41,515 nucleotides of DNA, from contig JAFXDE010000037.1 of the NCBI GenBank assembly GCA_017516315.1, positions 1-41,515 of the forward strand, in the 5' to 3' direction. Source of the DNA: Clostridia bacterium (GTDB taxonomy: Bacteria > Bacillota > Clostridia > Oscillospirales > Acutalibacteraceae). Positions 8,236 through 16,365 of the stretch are shown here, one piece after another. Both the position numbers and the translations under genes were made by a program. Below the pieces are notes generated by a model. It was not told the origin of the DNA and searched no databases. It saw only the letters and a program-made list of their open reading frames with translations. Each line of letters begins with the position of its first letter. Position 1 is the stretch's first letter.

Positions 8236-9573
8236 ATGGACAAAAAAAGCATCAATACGAAATGGAAGGCTATATGGGTTTTGTCGGCTCTGTGTCTGGC
8301 ACTTTTTATCCTTACAGCTATGAATTCCGCGAAGATTAAAAGACTCGAAAGAGAAACAGAGGTTCAGAGACAGAAGTATCTTTCGGAGTTCTGTGAAAAT
8401 CTGGACAGTATGACCGTGAGCCTGAATAAAAGCCTCTGTACCTCTACAGCAGAAATGCTCAATAAAACAGGAAACGATCTGCTGAGACAGGCGGCAGTAG
8501 CCAAGGTTAGCCTTGCCGGAATAACCGATGAGACTATTATAACTGACGAGATATATAAATTTTTGTCGCAGGCGGGAGATTATGCTCTTTATCTTTCGCA
8601 GAAGGAGAATTTTACTCTGACCGAAAAGGAGAGGGAGAAGCTGAAGGCTCTTTATTCTTATTCGCAGTATCTTTCCGACTCCTTCGAGGAGATAAGCAGT
8701 GACTATTATTCGGGACGGGTGGCATTTACGGAAAAAGTAAACAATCTGCTCGATTCTGCAGAATATGAGAGCATAAGCTTCTCTGATTCATTTACGGATG
8801 TACAGCAGACTATGGGCGATTATCCGACTCTTTTATATGACGGACCCTTTGCGGATGCGGTGATCAATAAAAAAGCTCTCGGTTTAAGCGGAGAGGAGAT
8901 TACTGCCCGTGAGGGAAGAAAAAAAGCTGCCGAATATCTTGAATGTGATGAGGGCGGTCTCAAAAGAGAGGCTGATACGGAGGGCACGATAGAGCTTTAC
9001 TGCTTTTCTTACGGTGACAGAACGGCAGGTATTACCAAAAAAGGCGGTATGCTTTGTTATATGACTGACCCTTCCTTTGTGGGAGAAGCGACTATCAGTA
9101 CCGATGAAGCGATAAAAAGAGGCAAGGAATATTTGAAAAAAGCGGGCTTCCCAGAGAGTATGAGAGAAACCTATTACACGACCTATGACGGAATATGTAC
9201 GGTAAATTATGCTTATGAAAGAGACGGGGTTGTCTGTTATTCTGATCTTGTGAAGGTGAGTGTGTCTTTGGAAACAGGGAAGGCTGTAGCTGTAGACAGT
9301 CGGGGTTATCTTATGAACCACAGGGAGAGAGAAGCGGAAAAAGAGAGGCTTTCCGAGAAAAAATGCAGAAAAATACTCTCGCCCTATCTTTCGGTAATAT
9401 CATCCAAGCTGACATTTATTCCGCTTGAAACAGGCAAAGAAGCTCTCTGCTATGAGTTCAGATGTAAGGACTCTGATAATCGGGAAATGCTGGTGTATAT
9501 TAATGCAGTCAGCGGAAAAGAGGAAAATATCCTGCTTCTCCTTTACAGCGACGGTGGAGTGCTCACTAAATGA
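8236..9573 (+). CDS. ypeB: YpeB-like germination protein with PepSY-type repeats
   Basis: 445 residues, ATG preceded by AAGGAGAG. Residues 11-30 are a signal-anchor helix; 31-200 are mostly helical, with coiled-coil character at the start; about 215-445 contain PepSY-like repeats (for example EEITAREGRKKAAEYL and STDEAIKRGKEYLKKAGF). The length and order match YpeB, the spore protein that keeps the cortex-lytic enzyme SleB inactive and in place until germination. In Bacillus and many clostridia ypeB directly follows sleB; here the upstream gene is the divergent desulfurase and no SleB-like gene is in the window. Expression in the forespore by sigma-G would be expected; an AATACTA at 8206-8212 is vaguely similar to its -10 element but has no convincing -35. 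Confidence 0.85.
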   Translation: MDKKSINTKWKAIWVLSALCLALFILTAMNSAKIKRLERETEVQRQKYLSEFCENLDSMTVSLNKSLCTSTAEMLNKTGNDLLRQAAVAKVSLAGITDETIITDEIYKFLSQAGDYALYLSQKENFTLTEKEREKLKALYSYSQYLSDSFEEISSDYYSGRVAFTEKVNNLLDSAEYESISFSDSFTDVQQTMGDYPTLLYDGPFADAVINKKALGLSGEEITAREGRKKAAEYLECDEGGLKREADTEGTIELYCFSYGDRTAGITKKGGMLCYMTDPSFVGEATISTDEAIKRGKEYLKKAGFPESMRETYYTTYDGICTVNYAYERDGVVCYSDLVKVSVSLETGKAVAVDSRGYLMNHREREAEKERLSEKKCRKILSPYLSVISSKLTFIPLETGKEALCYEFRCKDSDNREMLVYINAVSGKEENILLLLYSDGGVLTK

Positions 9574-9707
9574 CTTCTGAGCTTGTGAAAATTTATGCAC
9601 AGAGGATAAATATGCGACTGCCGTCGATTTTTTATCTTCATAATAGGATAACTTAAAACAAACATTAAAATAATTGTTAAACAAAAGTAAACAAAATCGG
9701 GAAAGTA

Positions 9708-9736
9708 TTGAAAAATTAACACAGAAGTTGTAATAT
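9708..9736 (+). promoter_or_regulatory. Orphan sigma-A-like promoter
   Basis: TTGAAA (9708-9713), exactly 17 bp, TAATAT (9731-9736). No open reading frame with a ribosome site follows on this strand before the terminator at 9796-9830; transcription would give an RNA of about 85-90 nt. Confidence 0.4.
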
Positions 9737-9742
9737 TATTTT

Positions 9743-9830
9743 ACAAAGATTGATAGTTTTTTCATTTTCATAGTTACCTCAATCAAATTCCCAACAAAAA
9801 TCCCTCGGTCAGACCGAGGGATTTTTGTTT
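9743..9830 (+). ncRNA. Candidate small RNA between ypeB and birA
   Basis: Defined only by the orphan promoter at 9708-9736 and the strong intrinsic terminator at 9796-9830. The first half is AU-rich without a clear fold, and there is no start codon with a ribosome site. It could equally be a late promoter feeding nothing; only transcript data would settle it. Confidence 0.3.
9796..9830. terminator. Bidirectional intrinsic terminator between ypeB and birA
   Basis: Perfect stem AAAAATCCCTCGGT / ACCGAGGGATTTTT with loop CAG, T-rich on the plus strand and, because of the flanking A run, also on the minus strand. It lies between convergent genes. Confidence 0.93.
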
Positions 9831-9848
9831 TACCGTATGCATAAATAT

Positions 9849-10616
9849 TTAAGGTCGTATACTGATTTCTCCGCTTCCTAAGGTTATAATTTCTCCCTTT
9901 TCGTTTTTTACGGTGAGGCGGCAGAAGGAGTCCGTATCAAGGGCAGTAGCTCTGAAGCTTCCGTCGGCGGAAATTACGGTTATTTCTTTGCCGAGAAAAA
10001 AGAGTCTTTCTCTGTACAGCGGAATGAAGGCTCTGCTTTTAATATTTCCGAGGTGATACATAAAACGGTTAACCGTTTCGGCTATAAGCTTTTCGCGAAG
10101 CTCACCTGAGGTTTCCGTAAGCGCACAGGCGATGTGGCGGATTTCTTCGGGAAAGCCTTCTTCCGGGAGAGCGAGATTTATACCGATGCCTACGATAATA
10201 TAATCGGCACCCTTTTTAGTGAAGGCACCCTCCGTAAGAATACCTGCAGCTTTTTTACCTTTTACATAGATGTCGTTCACCCATTTTATATCTGCTTTTA
10301 CACCTGCTACATTTTCGATGGCTTCGGCTGTAGCTGCCGCACACATAGGAGTTATGAGCGTACATTCCTCGGGGGAAATATCGGGATGAATAAGGATGCT
10401 CATATATATTCCTGTGTTTGCGGGAGAAAAAAAGCTTCTGCCTTTTCTGCCTCTTCCTGCGGTCTGAGCTTCTGCGACGAAGAGAACCGTATCCCTTTCT
10501 CCTGACAGAGCGAGCTTTTTCAGCTCGTCATTAGTGGAGGTTGTCTCTTTTACGGCTATTATTTTTATCTCGGAATTTTCCTCGGAAAGATGTACTCTTA
10601 TATCTGCTTCTTTCAT
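9849..10616 (-). CDS. birA: Biotin-protein ligase BirA, monofunctional type
   Basis: 255 residues from the ATG at 10616, which has GGAGAG 5 nt upstream; the ATG 57 nt further upstream has no ribosome site and would add an atypical tail, so I prefer the internal start. Visible motifs are ETTSTNDELK (24-33), GRGRKGRSF (54-62), biotin and ATP binding around KWVNDIYVKGKKAAGIL (111-127), and a C-terminal SH3-like domain ending in GSGEISIRP. The enzyme makes biotinyl-AMP and attaches biotin to a lysine of carboxylase carrier proteins. There is no N-terminal winged helix, so it should not repress biotin genes as E. coli BirA does. Confidence 0.94.
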   Translation of the reverse strand: MKEADIRVHLSEENSEIKIIAVKETTSTNDELKKLALSGERDTVLFVAEAQTAGRGRKGRSFFSPANTGIYMSILIHPDISPEECTLITPMCAAATAEAIENVAGVKADIKWVNDIYVKGKKAAGILTEGAFTKKGADYIIVGIGINLALPEEGFPEEIRHIACALTETSGELREKLIAETVNRFMYHLGNIKSRAFIPLYRERLFFLGKEITVISADGSFRATALDTDSFCRLTVKNEKGEIITLGSGEISIRP

Positions 10617-10709
10617 AAATACTCTCCAACATTCGAAATTTTTTATATTTTTACAAAAAATTGCATATTTCATTTTATCATTTTTCCCCGATTAAAGCAA
10701 TAGAGAGGG

Positions 10710-10742
10710 CTTAACAAAAGAAAAGTGCCTGTAATTGTTAAG
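10710..10742. repeat. Inverted repeat upstream of the TRAP promoter
   Basis: CTTAACAA (10710-10717) and TTGTTAAG (10735-10742), a perfect 8-bp pair spaced by 17 bp, ending 15 bp before the -35 box at 10758. It may be a regulator site or a weak terminator; no assignment possible. Confidence 0.4.
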
Positions 10743-10757
10743 ATTTTAGCGTAGTAC

Positions 10758-10787
10758 TTGACAAAAGGGGTGCAAATATATTAAAAT
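10758..10787 (+). promoter_or_regulatory. Sigma-A promoter of the TRAP transporter genes
   Basis: TTGACA (10758-10763), 18-bp spacer, TAAAAT (10782-10787). Predicted start near 10794 gives a 5' leader of about 104 nt before the ATG at 10898. Confidence 0.8.
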
Positions 10788-10799
10788 AGTTATCAAGTT

Positions 10800-10866
10800 A
10801 TAATCGTAAGATGAATAAAGGCTAATAAATATTCATTTTTGCCGATTATGAGTAAGGGCGTTGCCC
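10800..10866 (+). promoter_or_regulatory. Structured 5' leader of the TRAP substrate-binding protein mRNA
   Basis: Two nested stems, ATAATCG (10800-10806) with CGATTAT (10843-10849) and ATGAATA (10811-10817) with TATTCAT (10830-10836), followed by GGGC-GTT-GCCC (10856-10866). The ribosome site AGGAGG lies a little further down. It fits no riboswitch class I know, so its role is open. Confidence 0.45.
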
Positions 10867-10897
10867 GAAAATTATTATCCACAGGAGGAACACAATT

Positions 10898-11914
10898 ATG
10901 AAAAAATTACTCGCAGTTCTCCTCGCAGCTCTCATGCTCTTCACACTCGCAGCATGCGGCGGCAGCGGCGACGGAGAAGAAACCACAGCAGCAGGTACAG
11001 AAACCACTGCAGCAGCATCTGATGAAATCATCAAAACAATCACTGCAGGTACAGGCGGAACAACAGGTACATACTACGCCTTCACCACAGCAGTAGGTCA
11101 GATTCTTAACACTGACGATTACACCTTCAATGTAATTTCTACCGGCGGCTCACAGGCTAACATCGAAATGATCGCTGACGGTGAAGCACAGTTCGCTATC
11201 GTTCAGAACGACGTTATGAACTACGCTTACGAGGGCACAAACGGCTTTGCAGAAGCTATCACAGACTTCTCCGCAGTTGCTTGCGTATATTCAGAGGTTT
11301 GTCAGCTCGTAGCTACCAAGTCCTCAGGTATCTCTTCTCTCGCTGATCTTAAGGGCAAGACAGTAGCAGTCGGCGACGTAGGCTCAGGCGTTTACTACAA
11401 TGCTACACAGATTCTCGAAGCTGCAGGCCTTGACATCGACAAGGATATCAATAAGGTTACTGCTTCCTTCGGCGATTCAGCTACACAGCTTAAGGACGGC
11501 TCCATCGATGCAGCCTTCATTACTGCAGGTGCTCCCACCACAGCTATCACAGACCTTGCTACTACTACAGATGTAGTTCTCGTTGACCTCGGCGACGATA
11601 TCATCGATTCTCTCATCGAAAAGTATCCCTTCTATGAGAAGTTCGAGGCTACCGCTGACAGCACAAAGTACAGCTTTGTAACAGATACGGTAAACACAGT
11701 TGCTATCAAGGCTACATTCGTAGTTTCAAACAAGATGAGCGACGATCAGGTTTATCAGATCACCAAGGATCTTTGGGAAAAGCAGGCTGACATCGCTACA
11801 GCTCACGCTAAGGGTAATGAAATGGTTAAGGAAAATGCAGTAGCAGCTGTAGGTAAGGTTCCCGTTCATCCCGGTGCTGAAAAGTACTATAAGGAAGCCG
11901 GAATTATCGGATAA
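10898..11914 (+). CDS. TAXI-family TRAP transporter substrate-binding lipoprotein
   Basis: 338 residues with a lipoprotein signal: MKKLLAVLLAALMLFTLAAC, lipidated Cys20, then a Gly/Ser/Thr linker to about residue 45. The mature part has the TAXI pattern: ITAGTGGTTGTYYAF near the start, STGGSQANIEMIADGEAQFAIVQ, the SSLADLKGKTVAVGDVGSG segment, and ALYE-like VHPGAEKYYKEAGII at the end. It is an extracytoplasmic receptor that hands its ligand to the fused DctQM permease encoded next. Family members bind small carboxylates such as glutamate, but the ligand cannot be read from sequence. The codons are strongly biased, unlike the neighbours, which suggests high expression; the hairpin behind the gene may protect its mRNA and raise its ratio over the permease. 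Confidence 0.93.
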   Translation: MKKLLAVLLAALMLFTLAACGGSGDGEETTAAGTETTAAASDEIIKTITAGTGGTTGTYYAFTTAVGQILNTDDYTFNVISTGGSQANIEMIADGEAQFAIVQNDVMNYAYEGTNGFAEAITDFSAVACVYSEVCQLVATKSSGISSLADLKGKTVAVGDVGSGVYYNATQILEAAGLDIDKDINKVTASFGDSATQLKDGSIDAAFITAGAPTTAITDLATTTDVVLVDLGDDIIDSLIEKYPFYEKFEATADSTKYSFVTDTVNTVAIKATFVVSNKMSDDQVYQITKDLWEKQADIATAHAKGNEMVKENAVAAVGKVPVHPGAEKYYKEAGIIG

Positions 11915-11948
11915 TTCACTTTTCCTAAAATTTAATCAGTATGAAAAT

Positions 11949-11980
11949 AAATGCTGCACAACCTGCAGCATTTATTTGAC
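11949..11980 (+). terminator. Intercistronic hairpin between substrate-binding protein and permease
   Basis: AAATGCTGCA (11949-11958) pairs fully with TGCAGCATTT (11964-11973), loop CAACC, followed by ATTTGACTT with a broken T tract. Probably partial termination or 3'-end protection, the usual arrangement behind transporter binding proteins. Confidence 0.7.
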
Positions 11981-12031
11981 TTAATAAATCATTTTATTAT
12001 GTTTGAAATTTGAAGCAAAGGAGGCGGATTC

Positions 12032-14152
12032 ATGGACGAGAAAAAAGCTCTCGAAATCGAGGAAGCAGTCGATACCGATGCGATAATGCAGGAGTTTGAC
12101 CGTGAAAGCAATGTCCGTGTATTCACAGGCTGGAGAAAGAAAGTTATGACAGGTCTTATGTCGGCTTTCAGTGTTTATGTGGTGCTTATGGCTTTGGTTT
12201 TACAGAACGCAACCAAGCATACTAAGCTCACAACCTTCATGGCTTTCATTATGTTTATGGGGTATCTTATTTTTCCGGCCTATAAAAAGCAGACCAAAAA
12301 AATTAATTATGTTCCCTTTTATGATATAATCTTAGCTATAGCAGGTGCAGGCTCGTTCCTGTATTATGCTGTTTTCCAGGAAGATATTATCTTTATGTCG
12401 AGACGAATCGGAACCTTACAGATTGTAATTGCTCTTATAGCGATTATTCTTCTGGTTGAGCTTTGCCGCAGAGCCGTAGGCTTGCCTATTATCTTTGTGG
12501 TAGGGGCCTTCGTGGCCTATGCTTCCGTAAAGGCCTTTACGGCAAATCCCGACATAGCTCTCAGAAGTCTTATGTACAGCCTTTTCTATGATGTGGCTAA
12601 CGGACTTTTCTCTACTCCCGTTTATGTATGTACGACCTTTATCGTGCTGTTCATCATTCTCGGCGCTCTTCTCGAAAGAACGGGCATCGGCACATTTTTC
12701 GTTGATCTTGCAAACTCAATCGCAGGTTCATCAATGGGTGGTCCTGCAAAGGTTGCGGTTATCTCAAGCGCTCTCGAGGGTATGTACTCAGGCTCATCCG
12801 TTGCTAATACCGTAGGCAGTGGCTCGATCACTATTCCTATGATGAAAAAGACAGGCTATAAGCCTGAATTCGCAGCTGCTGTAGAAGCTGCAGCCTCTAC
12901 CGGCGGTCAGATTATGCCTCCTATTATGGGTGCGGCTGCCTTTCTTATGGCTGAAATGACAGAATTGCCTTATTCGAAAATCGCGGTTACTGCCATTCTT
13001 CCCGCTGCTCTTTACTTTATGGGCATCTTTATGATGATTCACTTCGAAGCAAAGAAGTTGGGTCTTAAGGGTCTTCCGAAGGATGCTCTTCCCAAATTCG
13101 GTAAGCTTATGCTTAAAAACGGTTATCTTCTTATCCCTATTCTTATGCTCGTTCTAGCAATGAACAAGTTCAGCGCAGGTATCTCAGCCTGTATCGCTAT
13201 TATGGGTGCCTTGATCGTTTCTCTTGTACCGAAAAAGCTCAATAAGGATAATGCGTGGAGATTAATTTTCCCTGCACTTCCTACTCTTGCCTTCCTTATA
13301 ATATGGATTGTCGGCGGACAGGTAAGCACAGCTATTCTCGTAGGTATGGTTTTATGCGTGGCTCTTTCCTTTATCACTAAGGATACTGCCATTCTTACAC
13401 CGAAGGTTGTTATTGAATCTCTCGAAAACGGTGCCAAAAATACTATTGGTGTTTCCGTTGCCTGCGGTATGGCAGGTCTTATCTCGGGTGTTGTTACCAT
13501 GACAGCTCTCGGTCAGCTTCTCATCAATACTCTCGTACCCATCGCAGAGAACAGTATGTTTCTTGCACTCTTCCTTACGATGCTTTGCTGTATCGTTCTC
13601 GGTATGGGCGTTCCCACTACGGCAAACTATGTTATTATGGCGACCATCACAGCACCTATTCTTATCAAGATGGGTCTTCCTGTTCTTGCAGCTCACATGT
13701 TCGTGTTCTATTTCGGTATCGTTGCGGATATTACACCGCCCGTTGCCCTGGCTGCTTATGCCGGCTCGGCAATTGCGAAGTCGAATCCGATGAAAACCGG
13801 TGTCACGGCGACGAGACTTGCCATCACCGCCTTCATCGTTCCTTACATTTTCGCGTACAGTCCGAAAATGCTCTTTATCGACAGCGCATGGTACGATGTT
13901 CTTCTTATTGCGACGACCTCTGTTATCGGTATTTATGTCGTTGCGGCGGGTATGGAGGGCTATATGTTCAGCAAATGTCCCTGGTGGCAGAGAATTATGC
14001 TTCTCGGCGGCGGTCTTCTTCTTATCATTCCCGGCGTGGTTACTGACCTTGCAGGTATCGCTCTTTCGGCAGTGGTTATCATTCTTCAGAAGCTTAAGGA
14101 TGAAAAGAATAAAGGTACACCTGTCTCGGCCGGTGTCAGTGATGCGGCTTAA
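12032..14152 (+). CDS. TRAP transporter fused permease DctQM (TAXI type)
   Basis: 706 residues with about 16-18 hydrophobic helices. The N-terminal third is the small DctQ-like part, the rest the large DctM-like part. Typical DctM segments are VIILGALLERTG-like FIVLFIILGALLERTGIG, SSALEGMYSGSSVANTVGSGS, AAASTGGQIMPPIMGAAAF, and GMGVPTTANYVIMATITAPIL. It works as a sodium- or proton-coupled secondary transporter that takes the ligand from the binding protein upstream. The start ATG has AAGGAGGCGG 7 nt upstream. No promoter is evident in the 117-nt gap, so it is co-transcribed through the hairpin at 11949-11973. The two genes form a complete TAXI TRAP system. Confidence 0.94.
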   Translation: MDEKKALEIEEAVDTDAIMQEFDRESNVRVFTGWRKKVMTGLMSAFSVYVVLMALVLQNATKHTKLTTFMAFIMFMGYLIFPAYKKQTKKINYVPFYDIILAIAGAGSFLYYAVFQEDIIFMSRRIGTLQIVIALIAIILLVELCRRAVGLPIIFVVGAFVAYASVKAFTANPDIALRSLMYSLFYDVANGLFSTPVYVCTTFIVLFIILGALLERTGIGTFFVDLANSIAGSSMGGPAKVAVISSALEGMYSGSSVANTVGSGSITIPMMKKTGYKPEFAAAVEAAASTGGQIMPPIMGAAAFLMAEMTELPYSKIAVTAILPAALYFMGIFMMIHFEAKKLGLKGLPKDALPKFGKLMLKNGYLLIPILMLVLAMNKFSAGISACIAIMGALIVSLVPKKLNKDNAWRLIFPALPTLAFLIIWIVGGQVSTAILVGMVLCVALSFITKDTAILTPKVVIESLENGAKNTIGVSVACGMAGLISGVVTMTALGQLLINTLVPIAENSMFLALFLTMLCCIVLGMGVPTTANYVIMATITAPILIKMGLPVLAAHMFVFYFGIVADITPPVALAAYAGSAIAKSNPMKTGVTATRLAITAFIVPYIFAYSPKMLFIDSAWYDVLLIATTSVIGIYVVAAGMEGYMFSKCPWWQRIMLLGGGLLLIIPGVVTDLAGIALSAVVIILQKLKDEKNKGTPVSAGVSDAA

Positions 14153-14164
14153 GTAAATATGATT

Positions 14165-14202
14165 AACCCGTTGTATTTTATGTACAGCGGGTTTTGTTTT
14201 TT
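14165..14202 (+). terminator. Intrinsic terminator of the TRAP operon
   Basis: AACCCGTTGTA (14165-14175) pairs with TACAGCGGGTT (14183-14193) with one G-T pair, then TTTTGTTTTTT. Confidence 0.9.
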
Positions 14203-14241
14203 ATTCACGAAATATTTACTTTAATATTTCTGTCCTTTCTC

Positions 14242-14270
14242 TTGACAAAAACACGGAAAACGAGTAAATT
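14242..14270 (+). promoter_or_regulatory. Sigma-A promoter of the 14334 gene
   Basis: TTGACA (14242-14247), 17-bp spacer, TAAATT (14265-14270). The leader to the ATG is about 57 nt. Confidence 0.65.
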
Positions 14271-14333
14271 ATAAGTAATGCTTAATTAGTATGGAAAAGT
14301 ATATAATCTCAGATAAAGGAGAGAATTATAATT

Positions 14334-15245
14334 ATGAAAAAAGAAATTAAAATCGCTATTGCTGTCGTGCTCAGCATCTGGTTCTTTGTAATGGGCTTCG
14401 AGCTCGGTATTTACAAGGAAAGAAAGGCTAATGTTCAGAGTGGCAACGAGGTGGTTAATACTGTTACACCTACAGCGCAGTCCACCACACAGCCTACTAC
14501 AGTTCCCACAACCGTGCCTACAACTGCTCCTACGACACTTCCTCCCGTTGTCGATCCTAACCAGAATTCGACAGCTCCCTCGGAAGCTGCTTCTACGGAG
14601 GCACCTGCAAATAATGATCCCTCATCTCTTTCAAAGGCACAGATAGTAGAAAAAATCAATACACACATGAAGGCTCTTAAATCAGAGCAGAACCTTCAGG
14701 CACATAAGACTGAAAAAATCGATGTTTCTGTAGTTGATTGCTCCGTTCCCGCAGCTATCAGCCTTATCAATAACATAATTTCAGGTATCGCAGGTACAGA
14801 GGAAGCCGATTATTCCTTCGCAAACGGTACTACTACAGCAGGCGAAACAGTGTATGCCTGCATCACTCCCGAAAGCAAGGACTTCTATATTGCTGAAGAA
14901 GGTGTTGCTACGGCTACGGCTACAGCATCCGGTACAGATACAGTTTATACCATAGTTCTCGTAGAAGAGAATACTACTCTTACCGCACCTGTTCCTACTC
15001 ACAACGCTACAACTGTAGGATATCTTGATATCGCTTCTCTCGACCTCCCCTCAGTAACGATCGCTACTGCAGATATGAAGTATCCCGGTTCAACCGTAGA
15101 AATTACTGTTAACGCTGACGGTAAGATTACCAAGCTCGTAAACAAGATTCCCATGAGTGGTAAAATCGGTGCCAAGATTTCCTTCTTTGAAGGCGATGCT
15201 ACCATCGAAGGCGGCCAGGACGAAAGCTGGACATTTACTTATTAA
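14334..15245 (+). CDS. Membrane-anchored or secreted protein with Thr/Pro linker, unknown function
   Basis: 303 residues, AAAGGAGAG before the ATG. Residues 5-27 are an N-terminal hydrophobic helix without a clear cleavage site, so probably a signal anchor. Residues 45-98 are a stretched Thr/Pro/Ser/Ala linker with repeated TTVP/TTAP units. Residues about 100-303 form an extracellular domain I do not recognise; it has a helical start (SLSKAQIVEKINTHMKALK), one Cys, then mostly beta-like segments with Thr- and Val-rich strands. Similar layouts (anchor, TP linker, small domain) are common among clostridial surface proteins. Flanked by its own promoter and terminator, so it is a single-gene unit. 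Confidence 0.85.
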   Translation: MKKEIKIAIAVVLSIWFFVMGFELGIYKERKANVQSGNEVVNTVTPTAQSTTQPTTVPTTVPTTAPTTLPPVVDPNQNSTAPSEAASTEAPANNDPSSLSKAQIVEKINTHMKALKSEQNLQAHKTEKIDVSVVDCSVPAAISLINNIISGIAGTEEADYSFANGTTTAGETVYACITPESKDFYIAEEGVATATATASGTDTVYTIVLVEENTTLTAPVPTHNATTVGYLDIASLDLPSVTIATADMKYPGSTVEITVNADGKITKLVNKIPMSGKIGAKISFFEGDATIEGGQDESWTFTY

Positions 15246-15259
15246 TTTCAAAAAATTTG

Positions 15260-15286
15260 AGAGCAACCCGACGGGTTGCTCTTTTT
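15260..15286 (+). terminator. Intrinsic terminator between convergent genes
   Basis: AGAGCAACCC (15260-15269), loop GAC, GGGTTGCTCT (15273-15282), then T4. Perfect 10-bp stem. Confidence 0.93.
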
Positions 15287-15299
15287 ATATGCCTTTATT

Positions 15300-16133
15300 T
15301 CATTTGAAAACCCTTGCGAATAATTCTATTCCCGAGGCTTTCATTACGGCACTGCTTGCATGGGAGCATACCGTACCGAGAAGCTTATTGCCTACGCTCA
15401 TAAGATGCGCATCTACTCCGAACACCATATCGGCTCTTTTATTTTTCATACCTCTGAGTATGAGATTGCACATTCTGTCACAGTCGGTGCTGATAAAATC
15501 CATAGCCTTCTGCGCCTTGCTTTCTATGGCTGCTCCCTGATTGCTGAAGATGTTTGTTTTGGTAAATCCGGGACAGACAAGGCCTATGTAGCATTCCTTT
15601 CTGTATTCCTCTCTTACAGCGTCGGTGAGACTTTTAAGGGCAGCCTTGCTGGCGGAATAAACTGATGTACCGGCTAAGGAGCAGAGGGCGGCCGAGGAGG
15701 CGATGTTTACTACTGAGGCGCTGTCAGACTCGAGAATGACCGGCATAAGCGCATTCATAGAGTAAAGGCAGGAGTAAAAGTTTATGTGCATCGCTTTGTC
15801 AAGCTCTTCTACGGTGTAATTGAGAAAACGGTCAAACTTCGGAAGTATGCCTGCATTGTTAATGAGAATATCGGGTCTGATATTTTCGTTTCTTACGGTT
15901 TCTGCGAAGCCTTCCCAGTTTTCCTTTACTGAAACATCGAAGGTATAGTAGGTGAAGCGGTCACCTTTATCGCCGAGGGAGCTTTTCAGCTTCAAAAGCC
16001 TTTCCTCGTTTCGTGCTATACCGATAACTCTGCATCCGTGTTCCTTTATGAGTCTTTCGGTAAGGTCTTTGCCGATGCCGCTTGAAGCACCCGTAAGGAT
16101 AACGGTTTTATTGTCATACCAACAGTTATTCAT
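15300..16133 (-). CDS. Short-chain dehydrogenase/reductase
   Basis: 277 residues, ATG with AAAGGTG upstream. The Rossmann glycine motif is GASSGIG (15-21), the NNAG motif is at 92-95, the catalytic Ser is near 146 (NIASSAA), and the YxxxK pair is Tyr159-Lys163 in YSASKAAL. It is a classical SDR that reduces or oxidises an unknown substrate with NAD(H) or NADP(H); Arg41-Asn42 after the second strand suits NADP. The C-terminus carries extra basic and hydrophobic residues after 230. The gene stands alone, with an unusual promoter region carrying a dyad in a 20-bp spacer, which suggests induction by a MerR-type regulator. Confidence 0.9.
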   Translation of the reverse strand: MNNCWYDNKTVILTGASSGIGKDLTERLIKEHGCRVIGIARNEERLLKLKSSLGDKGDRFTYYTFDVSVKENWEGFAETVRNENIRPDILINNAGILPKFDRFLNYTVEELDKAMHINFYSCLYSMNALMPVILESDSASVVNIASSAALCSLAGTSVYSASKAALKSLTDAVREEYRKECYIGLVCPGFTKTNIFSNQGAAIESKAQKAMDFISTDCDRMCNLILRGMKNKRADMVFGVDAHLMSVGNKLLGTVCSHASSAVMKASGIELFARVFK

Positions 16134-16168
16134 TTAATACACCTTTATTCTTTTTAAGATTTTTTAAT

Positions 16169-16200
16169 ATAATACCACCAAGGGGGTATGGGAGTGTTAA
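16169..16200 (-). promoter_or_regulatory. Promoter with dyad in a 20-bp spacer, MerR-type arrangement
   Basis: Minus strand TTAACA (16200-16195), 20-bp spacer, TATTAT (16174-16169). The dyad ATACCCCCTTGGTGGTAT (16189-16172) overlaps the spacer and -10. Long spacers with central dyads are the mark of MerR-regulated promoters; its GGGGGTAT half also resembles CsoR sites. No such regulator is in the window. Confidence 0.45.
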
Positions 16201-16279
16201 GAGTGTATTAACAAAAGATAAACTGAGTCTTATGCAGGCGTGATATACACATAAAAAGATTAAAGATGTTTTCTAAATA

Positions 16280-16308
16280 TTGACAAACAGACTTTTTTAG
16301 TCTATAAT
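16280..16308 (+). promoter_or_regulatory. Perfect-consensus sigma-A promoter of the secreted-protein gene
   Basis: TTGACA (16280-16285), 17 bp, TATAAT (16303-16308); start of transcription near 16315, leader of about 50 nt. Confidence 0.92.
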
Positions 16309-16365
16309 CAAAATACATAGGTGTCACATATACACCGAAAATACAAAATAATTGGAGGAATCCTT

